Shown here: positions 31,610 to 42,732 of the stretch, piece by piece
How the letters are laid out: the number at the start of each line of letters is the position of its first letter
Position numbering within the stretch: the first letter of the stretch is position 1
Source of the DNA: Leptobrachium leishanense
Lineage: Eukaryota; Chordata; Amphibia; Anura; Megophryidae
NCBI GenBank assembly: GCA_009667805.1
Contig: CM019063.1
Location: 61,116,881 to 61,180,880, forward strand
Direction: 5' to 3'
Length of the DNA: 64,000 nucleotides
Translations under genes and position numbers: made by a program
The notes under the pieces: model-generated
What the model was told of the DNA's origin: nothing
Databases searched by the model: none
The model's input: the letters and a program-made list of their open reading frames with translations, nothing else

Positions 31610-33436
31610 CTAGTAATGTGTCACTGTATGATAAATCTTGAAGCAATCGGGCACACAAAGACCTGGTTTGGAGGGGCAGTCAGGGCAGTGAAGGCGGCTT
31701 TCCTTACGCCGCCCTTGGCGCGCGCAAACCCGACACCTTTTACATGGGGTCACTCTTTTTTCAGTTGGAGGAATGTAGCCAGGAAAGTGGCGGTCACGCA
31801 ACCTAATTACATCCTCCACCTCTTCAACAATGGGAGCATTCTCTTCTGGACAGAGAAGGGACTCGATAACAGATTCCTGAAATTTTAGGAATGTTATCCG
31901 TCGGGCATGAGTGGCCTGATACAAGATGAATGCGTTAAGCATTGACATCTGTATCAGATGGACTGCCAGCTTTTTGTACCATACATATGCCTTGCGAGAA
32001 GCGAGATATGGTACAAGCATCTGGTCAGACTTGTCCACTCCCCCCATGTACCGATTATAATCCTGTACACATAGGGGTTTCATGATAGGGGAATCTCTCC
32101 ATCTGACGTGAACTGCAGATGTGCATTCGTTATGTATCGTTGTAAGTAAATGCACATCCTTTTTGTCTGTGTATTTCACAGCCAGCAGTTCACCGCAGCG
32201 CAAGGCAGATGTTTCTCCTCTCTTTTGCTTCCCAAACTGTTTTGTTGGAAAGCCTTTCCTATTCGAACGGATCGTGCCACAGGCTCCAGTACCATTGCTG
32301 TACAAAAATTTGTACAACGGCACACCCGTGTAAAAGTTATCTGTATAAATACAGTAACCTTTACCGAATAGTGGATAAGCGAGGTCCCACACTATTTTTT
32401 CAGTGGTGGAGAGGGCGGGGGGGCAGTCAGGGGGGGCCAGCTGCGAGTCCTTTCCAGTGTATACACGAAAGCGATACATGTATCCACTGGAGCTTTCGCA
32501 CAGCTTATAAAGTTTTATCCCATACCGAGCTCGCTTCGAAGGGAGGTACTGCTTGAAAACAAGACGTCCCTTATAAAGCAGCAAGGACTCGTCGACTGAC
32601 AAGTTTTGGCCTGGAGTGTATAACTCTTCAAATCTTGCCATCAGATGGTCAAGAAGTGGCCGCAACTTGTACAGTCGGTCGTGATCTGGGTGGTCACGGG
32701 GCAAAGCATTTGCATTATCATTATAATGCAAATACCGCAGGAGCAATAAATATCTGTCCCTGCTCATAGTAGCAGGGAAGATAGGGGTGGTTTGGGTACT
32801 CTTTTTTGACCAGTATGAGGCTATGCTGGGTTTTTGCACAATCCCCATCTGCAGAGTGAGGCCCCAGAACTTCCTCATCTCTGGCAAACTGGTTGGGGTC
32901 CATTTACGCGCCCTCGCACTTGGCAACAATTCTGCCCCTAGACCTTGAAAATATTGTTCGGCATACAGATTGCTCTGCTGAACAATAAATTCCAAGAACC
33001 CATCATCTATAAATAGCTGAAAAAAGTTGATGGGTTCAAAATTAGTGGTGTCCACTAGTATACCAGGATTGCCAGAAAATTGTGGCAATACTGGCTGGAC
33101 CATATTAGGGGAGGTCCAGTCAGATCCTGGTTCAGGCATCGCCACAGCCTGTGTTGCAGATACCCCTGCAATAGGCCTTTGGGCCGGTGCAGGATCAGGT
33201 AGTGCAACTACAGACCGTGCGGTCCCTGCATTACCACGGGAGCACCCTGGTAACTCCATGCGGCCACGCCGTGGCTCATCATGTAGTTCTTCGTCACTGG
33301 AACCGTCACTATCTGATGATGCTCCAGGGACAAAGTCACTGCCTGAATCTTCAAAAGATTCATCAGCGCTGAGATCAGAGTCTGACATCATAAGGACGTC
33401 AGCTGCTTCCTCAGCGCTTAGAAACCTTTTAGCCAT
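31610..33436 (-). CDS. piggyBac transposase, intact (608 aa)
   Basis: Cut-and-paste transposase acting in the nucleus on TTAA sites. An acidic, Ser/Asp-rich N-terminus (1-60) precedes the dimerisation/RNase-H-like core. The catalytic aspartates are visible as SVDESLLLYKGR (D282), YTDNFYT (D366) and GGVDKSD (D468). The C-terminal zinc-binding domain starts near residue 565 (CKRCRVC ... HCPDCPSKPGLC ... CFKIYHT). Length matches piggyBac proteins (about 590-610). There is no stop or frameshift. A splice-acceptor-like ACATTTTCAG lies just before the ATG, so a 5' UTR intron is possible. A minus-strand AATAAA is at about 31378-31383. The many TTAA MITEs in this window with like termini are plausible substrates. 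N-terminal MAKRFxSAEEAA also fits the Uribo-type group. Confidence 0.93.
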   Translation of the reverse strand: MAKRFLSAEEAADVLMMSDSDLSADESFEDSGSDFVPGASSDSDGSSDEELHDEPRRGRMELPGCSRGNAGTARSVVALPDPAPAQRPIAGVSATQAVAMPEPGSDWTSPNMVQPVLPQFSGNPGILVDTTNFEPINFFQLFIDDGFLEFIVQQSNLYAEQYFQGLGAELLPSARARKWTPTSLPEMRKFWGLTLQMGIVQKPSIASYWSKKSTQTTPIFPATMSRDRYLLLLRYLHYNDNANALPRDHPDHDRLYKLRPLLDHLMARFEELYTPGQNLSVDESLLLYKGRLVFKQYLPSKRARYGIKLYKLCESSSGYMYRFRVYTGKDSQLAPPDCPPALSTTEKIVWDLAYPLFGKGYCIYTDNFYTGVPLYKFLYSNGTGACGTIRSNRKGFPTKQFGKQKRGETSALRCGELLAVKYTDKKDVHLLTTIHNECTSAVHVRWRDSPIMKPLCVQDYNRYMGGVDKSDQMLVPYLASRKAYVWYKKLAVHLIQMSMLNAFILYQATHARRITFLKFQESVIESLLCPEENAPIVEEVEDVIRLRDRHFPGYIPPTEKRVTPCKRCRVCARQGRRKESRLHCPDCPSKPGLCVPDCFKIYHTVTHY

Positions 33437-33487
33437 AATTTGCTTTCTGAAAATGTATTTTCAAAAGAAAATTACGCCGTTTGATAG

Positions 33488-33677
33488 TATCTATATATAT
33501 ATATATATGTGTATATATATATATATGCACGTGTGTGTGCGTATATAATATATTCTATATATATATATATAAGCGTGCGCGTGTGTGCGTGCGCGTGTGT
33601 GCGCGCGTGTGCGTGCGTAAATATGTGTATATATATATATGTGTGTGTGCGTATATATGTATATATATGTGTGTGTG

Positions 33678-33720
<43 letters not shown>
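33488..33720. repeat. (AT)n/(GT)n/(GC)n microsatellite
   Basis: Alternating purine-pyrimidine tract (ATATAT, GTGTGT, GCGCGT) of over 200 bp just upstream of the piggyBac gene; potential Z-DNA former. Confidence 0.9.
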
Positions 33721-34514
33721 ATTAGGAATTTATCACCTATTTTATGGAGACAGCCTCTGCGACACTAACACCTCGCAATCCACATGCAGACTGAGGATAG
33801 AAATGAAAAAATTATCAAGATTTGAAAAATTCATTCCCCGTGATTGGCTGGAGGGTCAATCGCTAGGTTACGGGGTCATTTTAGGGTTATATTTCTATCC
33901 TCAGCGGCCATGTTGGAGGTGGCAGTGATAATTGTGACAGCTAAGTGATCATTGTTACTACAGTGATCACATAGCTGTAACAATAAAAAGTGAAATAAAA
34001 TAATAAAAAGGGGATTGTATTTTTATTAAATGTGGGGTTTGGGGGCATCTGGGCAGTTTTGATTTTTTTTTACTGCCCTTAGAGACCCTGTGTGTGGTGT
34101 TTTTTACTTTGTTTTTTTTTTTAACATTTTTTTTACATTTTACATTATAATGAGGCACACCGTTGGAAAGCTCAGGCTCTGGGCTTTCCATCGGTGCCTC
34201 ATTTATTACTGCAGCCCTTACGGATGAGGAGATAGAGAGGTCCTAAGGACCTCTCCCCCCTCCTCCTAAGGGCTGTCTATGCGGCTGTTGAAGGTGACGT
34301 CATCACGCCAGGCGTGATGACGTCACCGCGACTCCCATGATCCCACAGTGAGGGCCGACATCCCGGATGTCGGTCCCTCACTGTTTGCCGCCGGGGATCT
34401 CAGCCACACCGCCGCTTCGCTGCCGGGAGGATCGGACGCGCTGAGCGCGTCCTCCGCACAGCAGCGGGAACTTCCTGGACGCGCTCAGCGCGTCCGTAGC
34501 AGCGAAGTGGTTAA

Positions 34515-34752
34515 ATGATCAAAATCGGCATAGAAATCTACTTGTTTGTTGTAGCATTCTGGCAGGACATGACGTATACACATAATAATGATATATTTGG
34601 AATCTGTCGAGTCTGACAATAAGGATATATAATATGTCTGGGCCCTGCAATAAAACATGACTTCAAATCGCGTTTAAACACGATGCGCAAAAAACTGTAA
34701 AAATGAGCTCAGCACGCAGAGGTGAAATGGCTCCGCAGCAGAAAGGTTAAAC
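34515..34752. mobile_element. Right part of an older piggyBac-like element hosting the piggyBac
   Basis: GGCAGGACATGACGTATACACATAATAATG and the end GCTCCGCAGCAGAAAGGTTAA are inverse matches of the left part of the piggyBac family (compare 10097-10300). Together with 29380-29470 it forms the target into which the autonomous copy inserted at TTAA. Confidence 0.65.
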
Positions 34753-34759
34753 GACCACT

Positions 34760-35155
34760 CGAAAACGCACAAATTGCACACTGCAATGGGAACAGGACTT
34801 TTGCACTTTACGTCTGCAGGTTCCGTAGCGCCTGTGCAGAGCAATGGACCGGAGCTTGTGCGCATGCGCAGATGCGATCCATTGGCTGCCTCTCTGAGAT
34901 CACTCGCTATCGGGGGGGTCTCAGAGAGGGTGGTGTCGGCACTTCTCTACATGCTGATGTCACTAGTGACCGATCTTGTGAGCGGCAGCCGGGAAATTCT
35001 AATTCCCGGCTGCGGATGACGTGGGTGGAGTGGAGGAAACTCCTCTACTTCATCTAGTGTTTTCATCCAATCATGGGAGGGGGCACTCCTCACACCCTGA
35101 CCACTTTGAAAAGCTAAAGTGGTCAGGACGAGTGGAATTTCCCTTTACGGAGGAG
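34760..35155. repeat. Dispersed repeat H, copy 1
   Basis: Shares with 50095-50467 the order CACTTTACG, GGTTCCGTAGCGCCTGTGCAGA, ATTGGCTGCCTCTCTGAGA, a hairpin GCAGCCGGGAAATTC/GAATT..CCCGGCTGC, GGAGGAAACT and GGGGGCACTCCTCACA. Non-coding, probably a MITE or SINE-like unit. Confidence 0.65.
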
Positions 35156-35254
35156 CAGGGTGTGGTATAAGGTGAGGTATTACACTTTAATAAAAAAATT
35201 AGGGAGAAAACAATGGTGTGGGTCAACAGGGTTAATGTTGTTTTTATATTTACA

Positions 35255-35745
35255 GTACCTATTGTTGTTAGTTGCAAAGTCATGTCCGACCCATCGCGAC
35301 CCCATGGACAACATTCCTCCAGGCCTTCCTGTCCTCTACCATCTTCTGGAGTTCATTTAAGCTCACGCCTACTGCTTCAGTGACTCCATCCAGCCACCTC
35401 ATTCTCTGTCGTCCCCTTCTTCTTTTGCCCTCAATCTATCCCAGCATTAGGCTCTTCTCCAGTGAGTCCTTCCTTCTCATTAGGTGACCATATGAGTTTC
35501 ATCTTAAGGATCTGGCCTACTAAAGAGCAGTCAGGGTTAATCTCCTCTAGGACTGACCGGTGTGATTGCCTTGCAGTCCAAGGGACTCGCAGGAGTCTTC
35601 TCCATCACCATAGTTCAGAGCCCTCAATTCTTTGGCGCACAGTCTTTCTTATGGTCCAACTTTCCCAGCCATACATTGCAACTGGGAAAACCATAGCCTT
35701 GATTACTATGCGCACTTTTGTTGTGAGGGTGATATTCACCTATTG
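35255..35745 (-). mobile_element. RTE (BovB-like) LINE 3' fragment
   Basis: The minus strand encodes, with breaks, the C-terminal tail of an RTE ORF. Examples are KAMVFPVAMYG near 35690 and RRLLRVPWTARQS near 35590. The plus-strand text CTTGCAGTCCAAGGGACTCGC and CCCCATGGACAACATTCCTCCAGG is the familiar signature of BovB/RTE tails known from squamates and ruminants. Several stops and shifts make it a fossil. The assignment rests on recall, not on a search. Confidence 0.7.
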
Positions 35746-35786
35746 TCGTCTCTATAACTGAATGTTCCAAAATGAAAGCAATTCCA

Positions 35787-36185
35787 TTAACCTCCCTGGC
35801 GGTCTTTTTCTCTTTTTTTTTTTAATTTTCATGTCAAAAAGTGCTCTATTTATTTATCCCCCCCCCCCCCCAGCGGCATCCCGAGTGTGGCTCGGGGGTT
35901 AAATTCCTATGCTGGAAGCAGTAACCTCGAGCAACCTCTCCCTGCGCTCCCTCGATGTCCCCAGCTGTCTCCTCCGGCGATCGCGACCTCATTACTTCCT
36001 GGTTCCCTCGTCGCGAGAAGGAATCCAGGAAGTATGAGGTCGCGATCGCCGGAGGAGACTGCAGAGATCAGCGAGGGAGTGCAGGGACAGGTCATGTATA
36101 CAGCCAGAGTGTGTCTCGGGGTTACCGCTCTCAGCGGTGACATTTAACCCCGAGACACACTCGGGATAACCGTCAGGGGGGTTAA
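35787..36185. mobile_element. piggyBac-like MITE (TTAACCTCCCTGGCGGT)
   Basis: TTAA at 35787-35790 and 36182-36185; ends CCTCCCTGGCGGT and ACCGTCAGGGGGG. An inner inverted pair CCGAGTGTGGCTCGGGG / CCCCGAGACACACTCGG and a second pair GGCGATCGCGACCTCAT / ATGAGGTCGCGATCGCC give a strong cruciform. Non-coding. Confidence 0.85.
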
Positions 36186-37061
36186 AATAATTAAAAGGTT
36201 CAGTGCGGTTTCCAGGCTTTACAGCAGCTGCGGGGAGCGCAGCCCATACAAGGGAGACTCTGCCATCTATAAGGGATAGGAGCTTCTTGCTCATCAGCCA
36301 ATCTCTCAATCCGATAAGACGAATGGAACGGCTTCCAAACCTCCCGGCGGTCACGTTGTGGCTCCTATTGACTTACTCACATCTCTTCTGTAGAGTTTTG
36401 TTTATTTTTGCTGTTTGCAGGGTGTTCTAGACACTTTTTTCCAGAACGAGAGTGCCAGCTCTTTGGAACACTACCGGCTTGTCTGGAAATGATCGAAGAA
36501 TTTCATACAAGCCCCGAGCACTTTCTATTGGATAATTGTTCTTAATGCAACCCAGACAACCGGCTGAAAAGGCATGTTTGTGTAGAGAGCTTGCAATCCT
36601 TTTTTGCTATTAAAAAAACAAAAAAAATAAAACAGGCGGGCGTAGGAAATGGCACGGTTAAACGTTAACCCCTCTTCACTCCCTCTTCCATTTTATACCG
36701 TACCTTTTTGTTTAATTTAGATACCTACTTTTTTATCCAGCGCTGCTCTTGCTCTGAGCCCCGCAGGATGTGACATGTTGCCAGCCACAGCATGTCACAT
36801 GACCACAAGGGGACTGAATGCTGCAGCCAATCCAGTGGCTCTCAATGCCTTCTTGCATTGCGAGCCATTGGTGGGACTTTAGGTCCCAAAGGTCCTTAAG
36901 CCCAAGATCATGAACTCGGTGCTCATGAACTGTGGTTCTGAGTGGAAAAAAAAAAAAGCCCCTGTGCTTGGAGGGTCTGAATTGTCCCTCTGAAAGCAAT
37001 CTTTGGAGGGGGAAGAGGGAGCAGGGAGCTCACAGATGTGTGACTATTCAGATATGATTGC
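36186..37061. other. No gene; possible single-copy stretch
   Basis: No repeat family recognised except a repeat-like TTCCAAACCTCCCGGCGGTCACG at 36327. The stretch 36480-36600 has complex, non-repetitive composition and could be unique DNA. Confidence 0.3.
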
Positions 37062-37359
37062 GGCTAGTGTCTTTGGAGAGCGGAAGGAACATCCATGAGA
37101 GTGGACGTTCCTTCCACTCGACGCCCGTCTGCCCACCTCATTGAGTGCACTCATTGCGCTCAGCGCTGCAAAGCGCGATCTTCCTATGGAGAATCGCGGT
37201 TTGCAGTTCCGTCAACACGCGTCCTAACGCTTTGACGGAGAGGCTTGGATAACAGACAGTTGTTGCGTGTGCATTTCATGCGCGCACAAGCGTGTGACCG
37301 GCTCTGTTGCAGTGTCACGTCAGTAGGGGCGCAAATAGTGCACTCGTCTGACGCCAGCC
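37062..37359. mobile_element. Harbinger-type MITE, short family A2
   Basis: Shares GGACGTTCCTTCCACTC and a right end CTCGTCTGACGCCAGCC with 20834-21095. The left end GGCTAGTGTC is diverged and the flanks (TGC/TGA) do not match. Confidence 0.65.
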
Positions 37360-37362
37360 TGA

Positions 37363-37994
37363 GTGCTCACATTGTGTAGCGTGTGGCCTTTAATGCAGCA
37401 AAGATTTGTTTTATGTAGATGGAGTATTAATATTTATGAATAAAATATTTGATAAGGCTGCAGACCCATTCGACCAATCGATGCTTTCTCCTACAAATGC
37501 ATTGCTTTATGAGTGGGGGTAAAAAAACTGTTTTTTGTGGCAACTTCTCTGAAGTTCTATTACATACCCTACAAAAGTTCTGCTTTTGGTAGCATCATCC
37601 AGAAGTGAGGGCGTTGTCTATCTGAGACAACAATCTACCCTGTTTTCTATTCGAGGTTACATGATCAACCTCTTTCTAGACCATCCGTCCCTTGTCTAGG
37701 AAAGGCCCACCACTTACCTTGTTGCCTGCGAGACCAGAACGTCTCTTTTCCAGGTGGATACACCAATTTGGGTAGTGCCAGTGACTGGACTTGTGTCACT
37801 TGCATGCCACCCCATCAGCGGTTTCCCCGTCCCGATCTCATACCTTTCAATGTTGCGAGGTGTGGAAATGCAATCCATGGTAATTAGTAATCCCTGGTAT
37901 GTGATTTTGGCCAAGTTCAGTGCTTTAATGAGCTTCTGATTAAAGACTCTTGAAATCTCTTACTTTCTTGCAAAAAGTAATCTTGTCACACATT
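37363..37994. other. No recognised feature
   Basis: Unassigned; short open frames on both strands near 37714-37939 have no recognisable motifs. Confidence 0.35.
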
Positions 37995-38002
37995 CCTTCA
38001 GG

Positions 38003-40126
38003 CAGGGCCGGCCCAAGCCAGTGTGCTGCCTGGAGCGAAGGATGAATTGCTGCCCCCCAAAAAAACATGCAGGGTTATCCAAAGAGATTCGAAAAGTCAC
38101 CGCACGTTCGGTGACTTTTCGTTCTCTTCAATTCGGTTCCTTTTGCCGATTGCATTTCGGTGACCCTGCGGTGTATTCAGCAAACCCCACAGGGTCCCCG
38201 AATTGCAGGGAAAAGCTGCCGAAAACCCTGACGAAAACTAACCGAATGCACGCTGAAAACAAGCAAAAACATCTGGATTAACCTTCGAAGAAGCCGAACA
38301 GGAGCCGAACAGGAGCCGAATCACACAGAGCCGAAGCAGCTGTGACGTAGAGGAGGCAGTGAATAAATTAGAAAAACCATTTGTATGAATCTGGGAAAAA
38401 GAAACGCTGTTTGCAAAGAAACTACTGAGCGAAAATGTCTGAAATTTTCACAGGAGGTCCAGGGAATGATAATAAAGAGGGCTGTTACAAAAAAATAAGT
38501 AAACTGAAAAAAAAAAAAAAAAAAAAATCGGATTTTTAAAAAAAAATAAAAAAATCAGAAAAATGCTTAAAGTATCCTAAAAAGTCTATAAATAAAGAGA
38601 CTTTTTGCTGCAGAATTTTATAATGAACGGTTTATTAGATATTGAATTAAAACGGGAATATTTTTAACATTGAAGCCTATGGGATTCTCCTGAATTAATT
38701 TGCCGAATGAAACCACCGAATGGCAGGGCATTAGGGGAACCTTTCACTGCTGGTTTGTGTTCTCTGAATAGACGAAGCATTGCTTCTCTATGGGGATTTC
38801 ACTTCCCTCGAACAGGGACCGAACAGGCACCGTATGTGCAGGCAATTCGTCAGGATTTGGCGAATTGCCTGCTCTCTGGATAGCCGAATGGCCAGGAAAG
38901 GTAACCGAACGCTGATTTTCAGCATTCGGTAACCTTTCTCAAGCAATTCGGATCTCTTTGGATAACCCTGATGGTGTGTATGAGCATATCACAGAGCGCC
39001 ACATATCACGGCCCACTGTCCCACACATCCACATACCATCACACAGACACACACTTCCACAGTCACACACACACTTCCACAGTCACACACACATAACACA
39101 GCCGGTAACAGGGAGACGCGGAGGATTAATTACTCCGGAGGGCACAGAGTTACTGTTAATTATATTTCACATGGTGTTCCTTTAAATAGGAAGCGCCTCA
39201 CTGAAGGTATGAAAGAAATTAGGAAAATGCTAGTTTTTTCACCATTATTTAATAATTCAGGGAATACTGGGAGGGGGGGAGCCATAAAGCGGCATTAAAA
39301 CATGCGGCGTCCCAGTCATTTCAGTAATTCCCCCATCAAACCCTGGCAGCTCCATACTAAACCCCCCCCCCTCAGTTTAGAAAGGTAAACATTAGATTTA
39401 TTTATTTTAGTAAAGTCACCCAGGCCTTGCCAGGCCAGTGAAAAGCAGATCCCCCAGCTATTAACAACTAACTACAGCTCCCATCATGCTGTGCAGGCTG
39501 TAAGGGAGTTGCAGATTGTCTTCAATCTGGGCCCCGTGCAGCCCTCAATCGGCAGCTCCCTCAGGACTCTGGGATAGGGTGTCTGTCCACTGGCCTTCCT
39601 CAACCAGGACAGAGGAGCTGGCAGTGCTTTACGGGGGCAGCAACATGTCCCTGTGAGGACGGTTGGGCGGGAGGGAAACCTCCATAACACACACGGGGGG
39701 GGGGGCACTGAGTGTCCTGTATGAAATCAAGCCAGGCCTACCTCCTCTGCAGCCTCATGGTTCCCCCCGGGATTCATTTAAGGGCGCGCACTTGCCTACT
39801 ACATCAGACCTCTGCCGTGCGTGTCACGTGACCGGCTCTAAACACCGCGTTCTGTCTCACAGGCGCACTGCGCTGCAGGAGAGACCACAGCCAGGCTGCA
39901 TCACTGGTAAAACTTAAGCTCCATGCCTGCTGAAAGGGGCAGGTGCCGGCCCGCTGAAAGGGGCAGTCACGTGCTGGAGGGGCAGGCGTGGCTTTGTTTT
40001 CAACGGAACACTGTCCTGCAGCTGTGTCCGGGCTGGCGGCCTTTGAAAGAGCAGCAAAATGCTGCCCCTGACAAAGTGCTGCCTGGAGCGGCTGCTCCAC
40101 CCCACTCCATGGAGGGGCCGGCCCTG
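38003..40126. mobile_element. hAT element with CAGGGCCGGCC ends
   Basis: Left CAGGGCCGGCCCAAGCC and right GGGGCCGGCCCTG; flanks CCTTCAGG (37995-38002) and CCGTCAGG (40127-40134) are an 8-bp duplication with one change. The subterminal GTGCTGCCTGGAGCG occurs at both ends in the same orientation (38020, 40077). It holds a nested family F copy (38070-38970) and a CACACA-rich tract (39030-39095). No transposase is encoded. Confidence 0.8.
38070..38970. mobile_element. Family F element nested in hAT
   Basis: CAGGGTTATCCAAAGAGATTC to CTCTTTGGATAACCCTG, flanked by ATG on both sides (38067-38069, 38971-38973). It shows the intact centre (TTTTTGCTGCAGAATTTTATAATGAACGG) used as empty-site comparator for the Helitron at 16900. 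Confidence 0.8.
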
Positions 40127-40134
40127 CCGTCAGG

Positions 40135-41650
40135 AGAGGAGCATGAGATGACCCTGTGGTTTGGTGGGATCTTCCATTGACCCCTTTTTCATACTCTATA
40201 TATCCTGGGTGGTGAAGAGACTAATGTACTGGTACTGTGGATAGACGGAGGTGTAGGACATGAATCTCCGTTCCCCTTAAAGTCATTTGGAAGTCACAGA
40301 GTTCCCCCAGATGACGGTATAACTTTAGGGAAGCCAAGATTACCCTCTCGATGCAGTTAAACTATCAGCCCAGGATATATATAGGGGATTTTAAGAGTCA
40401 CTATATGATAACGCAACAATCATTTCTGATGAAAGAGCTGCTTTTAAAACCAATAATTGTTCTTCCATTTATGCTGCTTCTGCAAGCAATTAAACTAATT
40501 GACTATTATAGCCTTACTTTCCCCGTCCTCTGACGTTTGCCAAGTGTTTCCTGACAGCTCCATTACATAATGTGGATCGGGGAAAAGAACCTCTGTAAAT
40601 AATTGTTGTTTTTATGGATCTCTTTCTAAAAGTCTCTAAACTGAAGAGTTGCTGTTTAAAATTTAATCACCCACAGCAATTATCACCTAGTTATTAAAAA
40701 GGATTATGGCCAGGAAGAAATGGACGACTCCTGGGCCAGGGTGGACGAGGTGTTTTTTTTTTTTTTACATTTTTGAGGCCGTTGATATAAATTTTCTGAG
40801 CTATCGTGACAAATTAGTATGTCGATGCCCCTCTTTTTGGTAGGATTCCTCAGGCTCATGGTTGGTGGGTTTGGGTCTCCAGTTGGCTTTTGACATCTGT
40901 GGTAGTACCCACCACCCAAGACCATTGACTGGCTCACCTTCAGTTCTCCAGGTAGATGTCTTACAAGAATCTGACTTGGAGATTAGATGTTTGGGATGAG
41001 ACATCATTCTCTACCATATTTGCTTCTTCAATTTTCTGTTTTCTGAGGTATGTGATGATGTGTGGCCATCGGTATCTGACCTGTTTCTTTAGTTAAACTT
41101 TAAAGAACCCATTGAAATGCAGCAGCTGGATGTCTTGTCCAATTCCATCAGGTTAAGGCAAGCGGTCATATTGAAGAGTGGGTAGGGAGTGGACATTCTT
41201 TATGATGTCCCCTCAGATGTCGTTCTTCTTTGGGTATGAAGTCATCACAAATATCCCATTCCCATTGGACAGGGATCTACTGTGTGACTGCATGGTGGTG
41301 TAGTTTGAGGAGGAACATAGCAACCACCCCAGTCATATTTGCTGCTCACCCTGGCCACATTTTCTGTTTTGCTCCTAATGGAGAGGCTTGTCTTCCTGTT
41401 GAAATATACAGGAGACCTCACATTGGGTATTTGGGTATCAATCCATTTGCTGCGTGTTTTCTTTTATGTCAAGTCTCCTGTAAGTTATATGGTAGCACTT
41501 TTAGTTGCGGGCGGGATTACGCTAGGGATGGCCGTTATGAGTAAACTAAAAATCTCACATGTTGTAGGCATTATACAGGATTTGAGCACGTACAACATAT
41601 TTTTTCATCTGCTAACTCTGGGGCTGGCTCCTAGAGTTGCGTAGCTCCTC
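40135..41650. other. No gene recognised; possible single-copy DNA
   Basis: About 1.5 kb without recognised repeats. The AT-rich stretch 40380-40640 is complex and contains several TAATT/AATTA-type motifs (CAATTAAACTAATTGAC). It is a candidate for conserved non-coding sequence, but this is only an impression. Confidence 0.3.
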
Positions 41651-41652
41651 CT

Positions 41653-42455
41653 GATTAGGGATGGGCTGCCGGTTCGAATCGGTTCAAAGTTCGATTCGAA
41701 CATCGGCTGTTCGAAAATACGCGATCTTTGAACTTTTCGGGACGTTCGCGGACAAAAAACTTTTTTTCAAAAAAATCCAAAAAATGCTTAAAAGATCCTA
41801 AAAAATCTATAAATAAAGAGACTCTTTACTGCAGAATATAATAATAAACAGTTTATTAGATATTGAATTAAAACGGGAATATTTTTAACATTGAAGCCTA
41901 TGGGATTTGCCTGAATAAACCTGCCGAATTAAACCACCGAACAGCAGGGCAATTCGGCAACTTTTCACTTTGCGAAAATGTGTCCTTTGGGTTTTTTTTA
42001 AATCGTTTTTTCTTTTTTCTGTAACAGCCCTTTTTATTATCATTCATTGGATCTTATATGTAAATTTCAGACATTTTCGTTCTGTAGTTTATTTGCAAAC
42101 AGCGTTTCACTTTTCAAACATTCAAGTGTTTTGTTTTTTTTCACTCCATTTGTCTGCAGTGTCGGGTTCTTCCGGCGACTGCACTGCGCTGTGATCGGCA
42201 GCTGCTCGGGTTTCTCCGCCGTGTTCGGCGGGGTTAATCCAGATGTTTTTGCGGGTTTCGGTGTGTGTTTGCTGGGTTTTACGGTGAGTGTTCGGTGGGT
42301 TTGCGGCGGGTTTTCCCTGCACTACGACGGCCCTGTGGTGCTTGCTGAATACACCGCAGGGTCGCCGAAATGGGATCGCCAAATCGCACTGAATTGAAGA
42401 GAACGAAAAGTCACCGAACGTGCGCTGACTTTTCGATTCTCTTTGAATAACCCTG
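41653..42455. mobile_element. Rearranged family F copy joined to a TAGGGATG hAT fragment
   Basis: Starts TAGGGATGGGCTGCCGGTTCG (hAT-type end), then enters family F near 41760 in one orientation (TAAATAAAGAGACTCTTTACTGCAG). After ACTTTTCACTTT (41972) it switches to another part of F (CTGTAACAGCCCTTTTTATTATC) before ending CTTTGAATAACCCTG at 42455. The order differs from the copies at 23957 and 38070, so at least one internal rearrangement occurred. Confidence 0.6.
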
Positions 42456-42732
42456 ATATTGATTAGCAAACTGGCACCAAAATTGGTACCCCCCTCGCTC
42501 CGTTCATCTCAATGGGAAATTTGAATAAGTACCCAATGATTCTCTCTTTGAAAATCAACTTGGTTCACCCCAAATTGTATAGTTTTGTATTAATTTGGCA
42601 CTTCTCTACTAGAAAACCACAATTTAGCTTGAGAGAAACATTATTGTTTAAACAAAGTGGCACCAAAACAGGCAACCCCCGTTCCATTCCGCTCAATGGG
42701 AAAATATGAATACGTAACCAATGATTCACTAT
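42456..42732. repeat. 184-189 bp satellite, about 1.4 units
   Basis: ATTGATTAGCAAACTGGCACC, CAATGGGAAA..TGAATAAGTA and GAAAATCAACTTGG recur with a period of about 184 bp here and 189 bp at 45560-45795. Family F ends abut the satellite at both places. Confidence 0.75.

Larger units (their letters stand above)
29475..34510 (-). mobile_element. Apparently complete piggyBac element
   Basis: TTAA duplicates lie at 29471-29474 and 34511-34514. Termini are CCCTTTCGCTGCTGAGG and (inverted) CCACTTCGCTGCTACGG. The subterminal hairpin GGACGCGCTCAGCGCGTCC is just inside the right end. The transposase gene (31610-33436) reads leftward. A microsatellite and MITE-like GC-rich hairpins lie upstream of it and a long AT-rich tail (29.6-31.4 kb) downstream. 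At about 5.0 kb it is larger than most piggyBacs, so some of the tail may be later insertions. Ends and protein resemble the Xenopus Uribo group. Confidence 0.85.

Noticed and set aside
31430..31888. 152-codon plus-strand frame
   Set aside because: It largely overlaps the piggyBac transposase on the opposite strand and its 3' flank; it has no motif and is an antisense shadow.
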